A DNA stretch of 64,000 nucleotides from Catenovulum sediminis (GCF_007289895.1 NZ_CP041660.1:868001-932000); one strand, 5' to 3'. Positions 1 to 9,403 are shown, numbered from the stretch's first letter. Program-made: numbers and translations. Notes: generated by a model not told the origin, from the letters alone.

Positions 1-461
1 AACTCAACCCGGTCTTGGTGTTGTTGTAGTGTTTGTAACTCGTCCGGGCAGAAGTATTCCAGTTTGTCTTGATATTTTGATTGCTGCAAAAAGGAAGTTA
101 AAACTTGCCCCAACTGAGCAGCTTCAACAACATAACCTAAAGCCTGATGAAATTGGTCGAGATCGATAAAACTGTATCCAGCACTGCCCGCCTCACTGAC
201 TTCAATTTTATCAATCGCATAAGCCACTTTTTTTAGTTCGGACCAAATGCCCCATTTAGCCAGAGCTTTTACCGAACCATATGCCAGCGCGATTGCCTTG
301 CTGTCAAAACTATTGTGTTCAATGTTTTTAGCAGGTTGTGCTTCTACAATTGCAATTTTGCAGTTAATTGTATCTAATGCAGTTAACAAGGCAGCGGCCA
401 TACAACTGCCCGCTAAACCACCGCCGATAATGGCTATGTCAAACTGAGCTTTATCTGTCAT
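1..461 (-). CDS. ubiH: 2-octaprenyl-6-methoxyphenol hydroxylase UbiH, N-terminal part (cut by window edge)
   Basis: Reading the minus strand from an ATG at 461 gives an open frame to the left edge. It begins MTDKAQFDIAIIGGGLAGS, the FAD-binding Rossmann motif GxGxxG of class A flavoprotein monooxygenases, followed by FDSKAIALAYGS, which matches the DSRAIALA segment typical of UbiH/VisC. The family hydroxylates the ubiquinone ring during coenzyme Q synthesis. Its ATG overlaps the stop of pepP in the form ATGA (458-461), so the two are translationally coupled, and the order ygfB-pepP-ubiH is the usual gammaproteobacterial one. About 153 codons are present; the rest lies outside the window. UbiF or VisC are alternatives by fold, but the position next to pepP favours UbiH. 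Confidence 0.88.
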   Translation of the reverse strand, partial: MTDKAQFDIAIIGGGLAGSCMAAALLTALDTINCKIAIVEAQPAKNIEHNSFDSKAIALAYGSVKALAKWGIWSELKKVAYAIDKIEVSEAGSAGYSFIDLDQFHQALGYVVEAAQLGQVLTSFLQQSKYQDKLEYFCPDELQTLQQHQDRVE

Positions 462-1785
462 GCGTTATTGGCACTCATCCAACTTTCGATTTCCGCAATT
501 GTTTTTGGCACATTGGCCGTCAATATCTGATGTCCATCGTCTGTAATAACGATATTATCTTCGATGCGCACACCGATACCTTTCCATTTGTCCTCGACAT
601 CTGCATCCTCAGAAATATAAATCCCCGGCTCTACGGTTAAAGCCATGCCTGGCTCTAATACACGCTCTGTACCATTACACTTATATTGACCAACATCGTG
701 CACGTCTAATCCCAACCAATGACCTAAACCATGCATAAAATACTTACGATAAGCAGGCGGTTGCTCATTCTGACTGTTTTTATTGTCAGCCAAAGTTCCC
801 GTTAAAATCCCCAAATCAATGAGCCCTAACGTAATAACATCAACCGCCACATCTGTTGCTTGCTGTAGGGTGTTGCCCGGTTTTAAGACTTTTAATGCTT
901 CAGTTTGTGCATCTAAGACTAATTGATAAATCTGTTTTTGCGCTTCACTAAAACGACCGTTTACCGGAAAAGTACGTGTGATATCGGCAGCATACCCCTG
1001 ATATTCACAGCCAGCATCAATCAATAATAAATCGCCATCTTGCAATAGCTCTGAGTTTTCGGTGTAGTGTAATATACATGCATTATCGCCCCCGCGACTA
1101 TGCTGTTATATGCTTCAAAACGTGCGCCTTGCATCGCAAATTCATGTTTTATCTCAGCCTCAACTTGATATTCATACATACCAGGCTGGCACACTTTCAT
1201 CGCGCGCTTGTGGGCATCCGTGCTGATGTCTGCTGCTTTTTGCATAATGGCGATCTCAGAGTCAGTTTTGAACAAGCGTTTTTCATGCACAATTTTAGAA
1301 AAGTCGAATAGTTGATGAGGTGTCGACGCTAATTTACCCATATTGCGAACCGCTTTTAGCAAAGCAATAACTTTTTGATCAAGCTCCGAGTCTCCATGTC
1401 GCCAATATAGAGTTGTCGCACCGTTTAACACTTTGCGGGCGTATTCTTCAAATTCTTCAATTGGCAATGCATGATCAAATGCCAATTGTTCTGCTGCTTT
1501 TTCTGGCCCGAGTCGCCGGCCATTCCAAATTTCAGCCAATTTATTCTTAGCTCGGCAAAATAAAATGCTTTCTTCAACTCCATCTTTTTTTACCAATAAC
1601 AAATACGCATCGGGTTCGTTAAAACCGCTTAAATACCAAAAATCACTATTTTGCCGAAATGGATATTCAGTATCATTACTGCGGGTTTGCTCTGATGCGG
1701 CAGCAACAATAGCGACGCTATCCGGTAGCATCTCGGCCAATATCGCTTGACGTCTGTTAGCAAATTCCAATTGAACTGGCTTCAT
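458..1785 (-). pseudogene. pepP: Xaa-Pro aminopeptidase PepP, frameshifted by one missing G
   Basis: Aminopeptidase P removes N-terminal residues in front of proline using two metal ions. The gene is in two frames. The N-terminal part (from 1785, MKPVQLEF) ends out of frame near 1050; the C-terminal part resumes around 1090 and ends at 458. Adding one G to the G5 run (C5 at 1089-1093 on the plus strand) restores YNSIVAGGDNACILHYTEN, which matches E. coli PepP, and gives 442 residues against the family's roughly 440. All metal-ligand segments are visible in the C-terminal part: DAGCEYQGYAAD, HGLGHWLGLDVHD, LTVEPGIYI and GVRIEDNIVI. The start at 1785 has AGGGA nine bases upstream; the ATG at 1794 directly abuts AGGGA and is less likely. 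Probably an assembly indel in an intact gene, though a real mutation cannot be excluded. Confidence 0.87.
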
Positions 1786-1829
1786 TATATGCATTCCCTA
1801 TTTCAAGGCTTTGGTTTAATTGTCGTTTA

Positions 1830-2420
1830 TTAATGTAAAGTTGGTTTTTGAAAAACGTCTTTACCGCCTTCTTGCCCACTTCGATCGCCTAATTCTCCAA
1901 AACACATGATGGTTGTCATGCGTATGTACTCGGCAACTTCCTCATAGGCAATCAGGTTTTCTTCAGTTTCTTCCATCTCAGTATCCATTTGACTAATGGC
2001 AATTAGATCTTGATAAGCTTCACGTACTTCATCATCAACCTCAGAAAATTGCTCACCAACAACCGCACCAAAAGATGAGATAAACGCAGATAACCACTCT
2101 AACAATATCTGCGCACGTTCATTCAATGGGATATCGTCGTTCTCTGGTATATACACCTGAAAACTAAAGTTTGGATCAAGCAATTGATGATATGTGGTTT
2201 GATACATCTGACGGAATTTTTCCGCGACTGTGTCGTCAACCTCTGCATCCTGTAATGCAAACTCACTGATGAATTTACGCCACTGTGCATGTTGATAAGG
2301 CATGCCTGCGCATAAACAGCCGCAGATGATACCGTGAATTTCAGCAGCAGAGCACGGCAGCTCATTTTGATGAAGGAAAAAATCAAATGAATCGTAATCG
2401 GGTAATTGAGAATCGGCCAT
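1830..2420 (-). CDS. ygfB: YgfB/UPF0149 family protein
   Basis: This 196-residue protein matches the YgfB (UPF0149, YecA-like) family: DYDSFDFFLHQNEL, then AEIHGIICGCLCAG, then an acidic second half containing LLEWLSAFISSFG and the C-terminal AEYIRMTTIMCF. The length fits the family. In E. coli ygfB sits directly upstream of pepP and ubiH, exactly as here, with about 45 bases between ygfB and pepP. The biochemical role was long undefined; family members have been linked to regulation, but nothing in this sequence shows the activity. Family assignment is firm, function is not. Confidence 0.92.
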   Translation of the reverse strand: MADSQLPDYDSFDFFLHQNELPCSAAEIHGIICGCLCAGMPYQHAQWRKFISEFALQDAEVDDTVAEKFRQMYQTTYHQLLDPNFSFQVYIPENDDIPLNERAQILLEWLSAFISSFGAVVGEQFSEVDDEVREAYQDLIAISQMDTEMEETEENLIAYEEVAEYIRMTTIMCFGELGDRSGQEGGKDVFQKPTLH

Positions 2421-2575
2421 ATTGGATTGCCTAAGTACCTAAATAATAATCTCTATATGTTATCACCGAGCTTCGAGTGCAACAAACAGACTTGCATAAT
2501 TTGAACTATATCTAAGCTGTTTGCTGGAAAAACACGCATTCAAAAACTAAAATACAAAGTAACTGAGTTATGTAC

Positions 2576-2603
2576 TTGAAATACAATCAGCGCGTGGTAC
2601 AGT
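2576..2603 (+). promoter_or_regulatory. Candidate sigma-70 promoter for 6S RNA
   Basis: TTGAAA at 2576-2581 and TACAGT at 2598-2603 are separated by 16 bases. Transcription would start near 2610, leaving a leader of about 33 bases before the mature 6S 5' end; a processed leader is known for E. coli 6S RNA. Other starts are possible. Confidence 0.4.
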
Positions 2604-2642
2604 GCGCGCTTCAAGACATCAGTCTTAAAAAGTTAAAAGTTT

Positions 2643-2825
2643 TGTTCCCTGAGATGCGCGCAAATGGGTTATGTCCCTGAGCCGATACTTTTTTATCAGG
2701 AAGATAGTTTCTTTACTATTGTGCAAGCTCGGCATGAACCGAGAAGCCTACGGTAACGTAGTATTTTCCGCCTTGAACTTCACGGTTCAAGGGCTATACC
2801 CGGTGCGGTATCTTGGGGAGCTTCC
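2643..2825 (+). ncRNA. ssrS: 6S RNA
   Basis: 6S RNA binds the sigma-70 RNA polymerase holoenzyme by mimicking an open promoter and represses transcription in stationary phase. The sequence carries the E. coli landmarks in order: CCCTGAGATG near the 5' end, GTCCCTGAGCCGATA, GCTCGG followed by CCGAGAAGCC, CCTTGAAC with its partner GGTTCAAGGG, and GCGGTATCTTGGGGAG at the 3' end. The terminal stem pairs TCCCTGAGAT (2646-2655) with ATCTTGGGGA. Length is about 183 bases, as in E. coli. The locus downstream of ygfB is the standard one. An open frame at 2671-2865 runs through the RNA and is not a gene. Confidence 0.95.
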
Positions 2826-2847
2826 TTATCTGAAAGCTCCTTTCTTT
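2817..2847 (+). terminator. Intrinsic terminator after 6S RNA
   Basis: GGAGCTT (2817-2823) pairs with AAGCTCC (2834-2840) and is followed by a T-rich stretch. The 5' arm overlaps the 6S 3' end, so the hairpin competes with the 6S terminal stem. Confidence 0.6.
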
Positions 2848-2851
2848 GTGT

Positions 2852-3181
2852 TTAAGAAATATTAGTTGCAAACACCGCAAATAACACAGCAATCATTGAC
2901 GACATCCAAATAATTCGTTTATCAAAACACAGTTTAGAGTGATTGTATTTTTCAACAAATGCCAGCATTTGCTCTGCATTGCCTTGATACGGACCAAATC
3001 GATTCAAAGTATATTTATCTGTTGAACCTACTTTACTGAAAAGTTCGTTGTACTCATTCATGTACTCTTTCAGTTTTAACAGGTCCATATCAGTCGCTTT
3101 TGCAATGTCAGATAAACAAGCGCCGTGGATCCCTTTCTCTTTTAAAAATGAAATAATTCGGCGTGCTTCATGGGTAGTCAT
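2852..3181 (-). CDS. Small C-terminally anchored hypothetical protein
   Basis: I do not recognise the 109-residue product. Residues 1-60 (EARRIISFLKEKGIHGACLSDIAKATDMDL) look like a short winged-helix or helix-turn-helix fold, and the last 20 or so residues (IIWMSSMIAVLFAVFATN) form one hydrophobic segment, suggesting a tail-anchored membrane protein. It lies on the minus strand downstream of recA but is separated from it by a terminator, so it is probably transcribed independently. It converges on the 6S RNA gene. It could be lineage-specific; no enzyme motif is visible. Confidence 0.65.
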   Translation of the reverse strand: MTTHEARRIISFLKEKGIHGACLSDIAKATDMDLLKLKEYMNEYNELFSKVGSTDKYTLNRFGPYQGNAEQMLAFVEKYNHSKLCFDKRIIWMSSMIAVLFAVFATNIS

Positions 3182-3310
3182 ATTCTCTGTACTCCGTCAC
3201 TATCAAACAAACTACGATTGATGATTAATGGGTCATTTTTTACAGCTTGGTCGATGAGTATAGTGCACAGAAAATGATCTTAAAACCTATAAAATGAATT
3301 TTTAAATACA

Positions 3311-3332
3311 AAAAGCACCCGAAGGTGCTTTT
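3311..3332 (-). terminator. recA terminator
   Basis: AAAAGCACC (3311-3319), loop CGAA, GGTGCTTTT (3324-3332), followed on both strands by T-rich sequence. It sits 40 bases past the recA stop. It can act in both directions. Confidence 0.85.
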
Positions 3333-3371
3333 TTAACAAGTCTATTACGCGGTTATTAACCTTTTATTACA

Positions 3372-4415
3372 CTATTCACCTGTAGCTTCGGTTAATTTTT
3401 CTTCAGCGATAGCTGCATCCTTTTTAGTGGGTAGCAATAAACGTTCACGTAAAATAGCTTCAACTTCGTTAGCCATTTCAACATTTTCAAGCATGAATTT
3501 AATACAGTTTGCTTTACCCTGACCAATTTTATTGCCTTGATAGCTATACCAAGCACCTGATTTATCGATTAATCCTTCTTTAACGCCTAAATCAAGCAAT
3601 TCGCCTTCTTTTGATATACCACGTCCGTACATAATCTGGAAATCTGCTTGTCTAAATGGTGGTGCTACTTTATTTTTAACCACTTTTACACGAGTCTCAC
3701 TACCCGTTACTTCGTCACCTTCTTTCACGGCGCCTGTACGACGAATATCTAATCGCACCGACGCATAAAATTTAAGTGCGTTACCACCAGTTGTGGTTTC
3801 AGGGTTACCAAACATTACACCAATTTTCATTCGAATCTGGTTGATAAAAATACATAGCGTGTTTGATTTTTTAATATTGGCTGTTAACTTACGTAACGCT
3901 TGCGACATAAGTCGAGCCTGCAAACCAACATGGGTATCGCCCATTTCGCCTTCGATTTCAGCTTTTGGTGTTAACGCGGCGACCGAGTCAACAATAATCA
4001 CATCCACCGCACCTGAGCGAACCAACATATCTGCAATTTCTAACGCCTGTTCACCGGTATCTGGTTGAGAAACCAATAATTCGTCAATATTAACGCCTAG
4101 CTTCTCTGCATACAAAGGATCAAGTGCATGCTCAGCATCCACAAACGCACAGGTTTTGCCTTTTTTCTGAGCTTCTGCAATTGTCTGCAAAGTTAAAGTT
4201 GTTTTACCAGAAGATTCTGGGCCAAAGATTTCCACAACACGACCACAAGGTAAACCACCTATACCTAGCGCTATGTCTAAGCTTAGTGAGCCTGTTGAAA
4301 TACTTTCAATGTCCAATGCTGAGTTATCACCCAACTTCATAATCGAACCTTTACCAAATTGACGCTCGATTTGTCCTAATGCTGCACTAAGGGCTTTTTG
4401 TTTGTTGTCGCTCAT
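3372..4415 (-). CDS. recA: Recombinase RecA
   Basis: RecA forms the ATP-dependent filament on single-stranded DNA that drives strand exchange and LexA self-cleavage. With the start at 4415 the product is 347 residues (E. coli 353), beginning [20 protein letters not shown]. Walker A GPESSGKT has its lysine at about residue 71; VDSVAAL and the tip loop [14 protein letters not shown] are present, and the C-terminus is acidic ([10 protein letters not shown]). The ATG at 4415 has GGAG eight bases upstream. An upstream in-frame ATG at 4472 lies inside the LexA box, upstream of the -10 element, so it would not be transcribed. No recX follows; the gene ends in a terminator. Confidence 0.98.
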   Translation of the reverse strand: MSDNKQKALSAALGQIERQFGKGSIMKLGDNSALDIESISTGSLSLDIALGIGGLPCGRVVEIFGPESSGKTTLTLQTIAEAQKKGKTCAFVDAEHALDPLYAEKLGVNIDELLVSQPDTGEQALEIADMLVRSGAVDVIIVDSVAALTPKAEIEGEMGDTHVGLQARLMSQALRKLTANIKKSNTLCIFINQIRMKIGVMFGNPETTTGGNALKFYASVRLDIRRTGAVKEGDEVTGSETRVKVVKNKVAPPFRQADFQIMYGRGISKEGELLDLGVKEGLIDKSGAWYSYQGNKIGQGKANCIKFMLENVEMANEVEAILRERLLLPTKKDAAIAEEKLTEATGE

Positions 4416-4454
4416 TAAAAAATCTCCGACTGGGTATTCGTTAAGTTGGGTTAA

Positions 4455-4482
4455 AGTATACTGGTTACTCATACAGTATCAA
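4455..4482 (-). promoter_or_regulatory. recA promoter with embedded LexA (SOS) box
   Basis: On the minus strand: -35 TTGATA (4482-4477), 16-base spacer, -10 TATACT (4460-4455). The whole spacer is CTGTATGAGTAACCAG, a CTG-N10-CAG LexA site. The E. coli recA promoter has the same arrangement with CTGTATGAGCATACAG. LexA binding would block the polymerase until SOS induction. Confidence 0.93.
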
Positions 4483-4572
4483 GTTTTTTGTTGGAAATTT
4501 TTTGTGGGGTGTTTGTTGATGGGTGCCATGGTCAGATGGCAACATTCGCTTTGCCGGCATCTCAACTAGACA

Positions 4573-5415
4573 CTAATAATACTCAGAGTAAAAACTATAA
4601 ATTTCTTGTCGATAATGCCTGGGTAATAATGCATGTCTAAGTTGCGTCTCGTAACCTATGGATCTTAAGTAGTTTGGAATATAACAAGGTGACCACCACC
4701 CCTTACCAGTCAAGTCCAACCCTTTAATTGGGGATAAATCTATTTCACATGCAGTCATATTACATTTTACATGCAAAATATCTAAATGAGGACATGCACT
4801 TGCAACCCACTTTGATAATTTTTTTGTTAACAATAGTGCACGACTATCCTTAAAGTTACCTTGAAGGAACCCAAATCGGTCGTACCAAATTCTAGGCACA
4901 GTTGGAAATTGCATATATACAGGACTGATAGGAAAATTAGTCGCAGAATAATCTTTGTTTGTAGGTGGGTGGTCTTTCAAACCTGGTACTTCTTGTAGCA
5001 TAAATTCAGGCACGTCTTTAAGACTGGCTATTACCTCTTCAAGTGGAACATCAACAAACTCTTTTGTCACCATAGCTTTATAGCGCTGTTGTTGCAAAAA
5101 CGTGTCGATATTCATAGCATTATGGTCAATTGGTGTTTCTTCGCCAGTTTCTGGGGCTTGTTGCCTATTTGAAGGCTGACTATAGTTAGCTGGATGCTCA
5201 GTAGGATCAGTTGCCTGCTGCTCTGTTTTTTCTTTTACCAACGAGTTAAAAGCCGCTGTTGCAGCATAATTTTCATTAAATTCATGAACCAGAGCTTCGT
5301 CCGAAGTAGGCACATGATTAACTTTATTTATGGATGCTGTATTTGGATAGAGGGCTACCAACAAACCTATGGTACACACTAGAACCACACATAATAATGA
5401 TTGAATCCCGAGCAT
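4573..5415 (-). CDS. Unrecognised single-span membrane-anchored protein
   Basis: The product is about 280 residues and belongs to no family I recognise. It starts with a hydrophobic segment (MLGIQSLLCVVLVCTIGLLVAL), giving a signal anchor with the bulk in the periplasm. A low-complexity Q/T/E/P linker follows (residues about 60-110). The C-terminal 150 residues hold a tryptophan- and cysteine-containing region (SACPHLDILHVKCNMTACEI, then GKGWWSPCYIPNYL). The ATG at 5415 has GAGGG six bases upstream; the ATG at 5421 abuts that motif. It lies just downstream of a small bacteriocin-like peptide gene, so an immunity, maturation or export role is possible, but that is inference from position only. 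It separates pncC from recA, which are often adjacent. Confidence 0.6.
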   Translation of the reverse strand: MLGIQSLLCVVLVCTIGLLVALYPNTASINKVNHVPTSDEALVHEFNENYAATAAFNSLVKEKTEQQATDPTEHPANYSQPSNRQQAPETGEETPIDHNAMNIDTFLQQQRYKAMVTKEFVDVPLEEVIASLKDVPEFMLQEVPGLKDHPPTNKDYSATNFPISPVYMQFPTVPRIWYDRFGFLQGNFKDSRALLLTKKLSKWVASACPHLDILHVKCNMTACEIDLSPIKGLDLTGKGWWSPCYIPNYLRSIGYETQLRHALLPRHYRQEIYSFYSEYY

Positions 5416-5670
5416 TGGCATTCCCTCTTGTCACTTGTGAAATTAAGACGCGACTGAGTATTCCCATCCAGCGTAAGTACCTCCCCCCCCCCAAATGGGT
5501 CTAGACAATATGCTGCATAAGTGTCAACCCCGCCCGTAGTGCCAACATAATCATATCGAAAGCCACTATCTCCACAAAAATCATTTATATGATCTGCATT
5601 TGAACTTTCAATTTCTGCATCTCGCGTCGCACCACAAACTAAAGCGATTTCATTTTCTGATAACGTTCTA

Positions 5671-5934
5671 GGGCGTGTTTATCTTTGTATTATTTTTGAG
5701 CAATAGGCTATTTTAATCGTTAACAAAGCAGAATGAGTGGGGTTTAGTCATTCTAAATAAACGAATTCTAATGCCGTTAAGGGTTAAAATAGCCATTGCC
5801 CTTCGGGCTGAGGCCAAAATGGTCTGATGCAGCGTTAGAAATAACTTATTTAGATGACTAAACTTCATTATTTCTGCCTTGCCTAAGACCATTTTTTCTC
5901 TCAGCTCAAATTATAAACAAAGATAAACACGCCC
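5671..5934. mobile_element. MITE copy 1 (264 bp, TA target site)
   Basis: The element starts GGGCGTGTTTATCTTTGT and ends with the inverse, ACAAAGATAAACACGCCC, and is flanked by TA at 5669-5670 and 5935-5936. TA duplication and short terminal inverted repeats are typical of non-autonomous derivatives of IS630/Tc1-mariner transposons. Inside are nested inverted repeats: GTTTAGTCATTCTAAATAA with TTATTTAGATGACTAAAC, and GGCTATTTTAA with TTAAAATAGCC, so the transcript would fold into a branched structure. It has no coding capacity. It disrupts the small peptide gene. Confidence 0.85.
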
Positions 5935-5936
5935 TA

Positions 5937-6200
5937 GGGCGTGTTTATTTTTGTATTATTTTTGAGCAATAGGCTATTTTAATCATTAACAAAGCAGAAT
6001 GAGTGGGGTTTAGTCATTCTAAATAAACGAATTCTAATGCCGTTAAGGGTTAAAATAGCCATTGCCCTTCGGGCTGAGGCCAAAATGGTCTGATGCAGCG
6101 TTAGAAATAACTTATTTAGATGACTAAACTTCATTATTTCTGCCTTGCCTAAGACCATTTTTTCTCTCAGCTCAAATTATAAACAAAGATAAACACGCCC
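5937..6200. mobile_element. MITE copy 2, head-to-tail with copy 1
   Basis: Same orientation and same 264-base length as the neighbouring copy, sharing the single TA at 5935-5936 and followed by TA at 6201-6202. I see only two clear differences between the copies (TTTATC/TTTATT near the left end and AATCG/AATCA inside). The near identity points to a recent event: insertion into the TA beside the first element, or a duplication. Confidence 0.85.
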
Positions 6201-6275
6201 TAATCAACATTATTTTATTTCCCTTAATATCATTAATGAATCTACGACGTTACCAAACTCTAACTGCTATGATAA

Positions 6276-6779
6276 CTATCCTAAAGGGTAGTTTTTGAGC
6301 AAAACTTCAATTTTACTCAACGCATATAAAATAGCCTGTTGCCGAACAGCGGCACGGTCACCTTCAAATACTTTGTGTTCACACACGACGTCTTGCCCTT
6401 TAATTTGCCAAGCAAAATGTACTAAGCCAACGGGTTTAGTATCGGTTGCCCCACCTGGCCCTGCGATACCACTTGTAGTCACCGCAATATCAGCACCGGA
6501 GTTTTGCAGCACGCCAGCAGCCATTTCAGCAACCACTTGTTCGCTAACAGCACCATGCTTTTCTAACGTATCTGCTGCCACGCCTAAACAATTTTGTTTC
6601 GCTAAATTGCTGTAAGTTACCCAACTTTGGGTAAAATAGGCAGAACTACCGGCGATTTCGGTTAAAGCGTAAGCAATGCCACCACCGGTACATGATTCAG
6701 CGGTTGCAATAGTCAGCCCTTTACGCGTTAAAATAGCGCCACAGTTTTCAGCGGCTTGAGTAATTTCAGTCCAATACAT
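6276..6779 (-). CDS. pncC: Nicotinamide-nucleotide amidohydrolase PncC (CinA C-terminal family)
   Basis: PncC deamidates nicotinamide mononucleotide to nicotinate mononucleotide in pyridine nucleotide recycling. The 167-residue protein is the stand-alone CinA C-terminal domain. The family motifs are clear: TAESCTGGGIAYALTEIAGS, then GAVSEQVVAEMA, then VTTSGIAGPGGAT, then KPVGLVHFAW. I take the ATG at 6779; the frame can be extended to a TTG at 6788 but its spacing to a GAGA motif is too short. The gene is divergent from mutS with only 35 bases between. Elsewhere in gammaproteobacteria pncC lies directly upstream of recA; here an accessory insert separates them. Confidence 0.93.
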   Translation of the reverse strand: MYWTEITQAAENCGAILTRKGLTIATAESCTGGGIAYALTEIAGSSAYFTQSWVTYSNLAKQNCLGVAADTLEKHGAVSEQVVAEMAAGVLQNSGADIAVTTSGIAGPGGATDTKPVGLVHFAWQIKGQDVVCEHKVFEGDRAAVRQQAILYALSKIEVLLKNYPLG

Positions 6780-6814
6780 GCTCGGCAAATCTCAAATCAG
6801 GTAAAAAATAACAA

Positions 6815-9403
6815 ATGAGTACAGATATTTATTCAGAACAAAGTTTGAGTCAACACACCCCAATGATGCAACAATACCTGAAAATAAAAGCAGAGTATAA
6901 AGACATCTTAGTATTTTACCGAATGGGGGATTTTTACGAGCTATTTTTTGACGATGCAAAAAAAGCTGCTGAACTCATCGATATATCTTTAACCCATAGA
7001 GGAAAAACCGCGGGTCAGCCCATTCCAATGGCCGGCGTACCCTATCATGCAGTTGACACCTACTTAGCTAAATTGGTCGCATTGGGCGAATCAGTCGCGA
7101 TATGCGAACAAATAGGCGATCCGGCAACCAGTAAAGGGCCGGTTGAGCGGCAGGTTGTGCGTGTATTAACCCCCGCGACCATTACTGAAGAATCTTTGTT
7201 AGATGATAGGCGCGACAATATATTAATGGCAATCGCAGAACATGGACAAAACCAATTTGGTGTCGCCATTTTGGATATTACATCTGGCCGTTTTGAAGTC
7301 GCCGCAATTCAATCCAATGAATCTTTACAATCTTTTTTGCAACAAACACATCCGGCTGAATTATTATATCCGGATAACTTTAGCAACCTGCAATTAATTG
7401 AAGATATCAAAGCGATTAAACGCAGGCCCGAATGGGATTTTGAAGGCGAAGCTGCTTTCAGACAATTATGCAAACAATTTAATACGCAAGATTTAAACGG
7501 TTTTGGTTTAAGTGCGCAGCACCCTGCTATTGGCGCGGCTGGTGCGATTTTGCAATATGTTAAAGATACGCAAAAAGCAGCCGTACCGCATTTACGCGGA
7601 TTAAAACTAATTCGCCTGGAAGAAAACTTATACCTAGACGCTGTTTCTATCCGCAATTTAGAGCTGAATGAAAGTTTATCCGGCGCTAAAGGCCAGTCAT
7701 TGCTTAGTGTGTTAGATAATACGGCAACCCCCATGGCCAGTCGTTTATTACAACGTTGGATTGTCCATCCAATCCGCGATTATCAGCAGCTCAAGCAAAG
7801 ACAAGATACGATAGAAAGCTTACTTAACGCCGGCATATACACAGATTTACGAAGTTTATTAAAACAAGTGGGTGATATAGAAAGGATTATTTCTCGTATT
7901 GCACTGCGCTCAGCCAGACCACGCGATTTTTCTCGTTTAAGAAATGCATTCGCAATTTTACCCGAAATCAAAGAACGCTTGATAAACAGCGCAGATAATA
8001 CGCTGCAAACTTATGCAAATGCGATAAATGCATTCGAGAACCTATTCCAACATCTAACCATTGCGATTGTTGAAAACCCTCCAGTCATTATTAGAGACGG
8101 TGGCGTGTTAGCTGAAGGCTACAACGCAGAGCTGGATGAGCTACGAAGACTCAGTGCGGGTGCACAAAATATACTGAGTGAAATTGAAACTCGCGAACGA
8201 GAAAAAACTGGATTGAGCACCTTAAAAGTTGGTTACAACAAAGTACATGGCTTTTTTATCGAAATATCCCGCGCACAAGCAACTGATGCACCTGTTGAAT
8301 ATACCCGCAGACAAACATTAAAAAATGCAGAACGCTTTATCACACCAGAGCTTAAATCACTGGAAGACAAAGTATTAACCGCACAAAGCAAAGCGCTGGC
8401 GTTGGAAAAACAATTATATGAAGCGCTGTTTGATATATTTGAACCACATGTCAGCGAATTACAAGATTTAGCCGACAGAGTTGCCCGTTTAGATGTACTG
8501 AATAATTTGGCAGAGCGAGCTGAAACTTATAACTACTGTCGGCCGCACTTTAGCGAAAACAACGGGCTTCATATTTCAGCAGGTCGTCATCCGGTGGTTG
8601 AAATACTCAGTTCAGAGCCTTTTATCGCTAATCCGCTAGAATTAAATCCACAACGAAAAATGCTGATTATTACAGGCCCTAACATGGGCGGTAAATCAAC
8701 CTATATGCGCCAAACGGCTTTAATTACCATAATGGCGTACATTGGTAGTTTTGTCCCCGCTCAAGCGGCTGAAATTGGCCCGATTGATCGTATTTTCACC
8801 CGCATTGGGGCCTCTGATGATCTAGCCAGCGGGCGCTCAACCTTTATGGTAGAAATGACAGAAACCGCGAATATTCTAAACAACGCAACTGAACATAGTT
8901 TAATTTTAATGGATGAAATTGGCCGCGGTACCAGCACCTATGATGGTTTGTCTTTAGCATGGGCATGTGCAGAAAACTTAGCACATAAAATAAAAGCTTA
9001 TACTTTATTTGCCACGCACTATTTTGAAATGACCCAATTGAGCGAACAAATTGAAAGTGTTGCAAATGTCCATTTAGATGCAGTAGAGCACGGTGACAGC
9101 ATTACCTTTATGCACGCTGTGCAAGAAGGGGCAGCAAACCGCTCATTTGGTTTACAAGTTGCAGCATTAGCGGGCGTACCCAAACCCGTGATTCATCAAG
9201 CACGGCGCAAACTCGCCGAGCTTGAAAATATGCAGGATTTACCAGTAGATGAAAATACACAAGCACCTGCGGTTACCCAACAGGTAGACTGGTTAACGGC
9301 ACAACACCCGTTAGCAGAAGCTTTATCCAACTGCGATCCAGATAGTATGACACCACGTCAAGCACTGGACTTTTTATATTTGTTAAAACAACAAGCTGAA
9401 TAA
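6815..9403 (+). CDS. mutS: DNA mismatch repair protein MutS
   Basis: MutS recognises base mismatches and small loops and recruits MutL. The 862-residue product has the full family layout. The N-terminal mismatch-binding motif is in [11 protein letters not shown] (Phe40-x-Glu42). Connector, lever and clamp regions follow. The ATPase has Walker [10 protein letters not shown] at about residue 620, the [12 protein letters not shown]-type region as [13 protein letters not shown], Walker [17 protein letters not shown], and FATHYFE. The C-terminus ([13 protein letters not shown]) matches the dimer/tetramer segment. Length agrees with E. coli (853). It is followed 57 bases later by folD in the same direction. 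Confidence 0.98.
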   Translation: MSTDIYSEQSLSQHTPMMQQYLKIKAEYKDILVFYRMGDFYELFFDDAKKAAELIDISLTHRGKTAGQPIPMAGVPYHAVDTYLAKLVALGESVAICEQIGDPATSKGPVERQVVRVLTPATITEESLLDDRRDNILMAIAEHGQNQFGVAILDITSGRFEVAAIQSNESLQSFLQQTHPAELLYPDNFSNLQLIEDIKAIKRRPEWDFEGEAAFRQLCKQFNTQDLNGFGLSAQHPAIGAAGAILQYVKDTQKAAVPHLRGLKLIRLEENLYLDAVSIRNLELNESLSGAKGQSLLSVLDNTATPMASRLLQRWIVHPIRDYQQLKQRQDTIESLLNAGIYTDLRSLLKQVGDIERIISRIALRSARPRDFSRLRNAFAILPEIKERLINSADNTLQTYANAINAFENLFQHLTIAIVENPPVIIRDGGVLAEGYNAELDELRRLSAGAQNILSEIETREREKTGLSTLKVGYNKVHGFFIEISRAQATDAPVEYTRRQTLKNAERFITPELKSLEDKVLTAQSKALALEKQLYEALFDIFEPHVSELQDLADRVARLDVLNNLAERAETYNYCRPHFSENNGLHISAGRHPVVEILSSEPFIANPLELNPQRKMLIITGPNMGGKSTYMRQTALITIMAYIGSFVPAQAAEIGPIDRIFTRIGASDDLASGRSTFMVEMTETANILNNATEHSLILMDEIGRGTSTYDGLSLAWACAENLAHKIKAYTLFATHYFEMTQLSEQIESVANVHLDAVEHGDSITFMHAVQEGAANRSFGLQVAALAGVPKPVIHQARRKLAELENMQDLPVDENTQAPAVTQQVDWLTAQHPLAEALSNCDPDSMTPRQALDFLYLLKQQAE

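Larger units (their letters stand above)
5443..6210 (-). pseudogene. Small double-glycine-type leader peptide gene, split by two MITEs and a poly-G frameshift
   Basis: Removing both MITEs with one TA (5671-6202) joins AAGGGA-N9-ATGTTGATTA to GAACGTTATCAG. The joined frame reads MLIRTLSENEIALVCGA, which has the shape of a double-glycine leader (hydrophobic residues around a conserved Glu, ending Gly-Ala) as used by class II microcins and processed by C39 peptidase transporters. The core continues TRDAEIESSNADHINDF with cysteines in FCGD and AYCLD. At a G10 run (plus strand C10, 5483-5492) the present frame runs on into the next gene. With 11 or 8 G it ends TYAGWEYSVAS and a TAA at 5443-5445, just before the next gene's ribosome site. 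As sequenced it cannot be expressed. The bacteriocin assignment is inference from the leader shape alone. Confidence 0.5.

Noticed and set aside
2671-2865. Open frame of 64 codons on the plus strand
   Set aside because: It lies inside the 6S RNA gene and its terminator; the RNA explains the sequence.
4416-4472. Extended N-terminus of RecA
   Set aside because: The upstream ATG lies within the LexA box, upstream of the -10 element, and the extra residues are not RecA-like.
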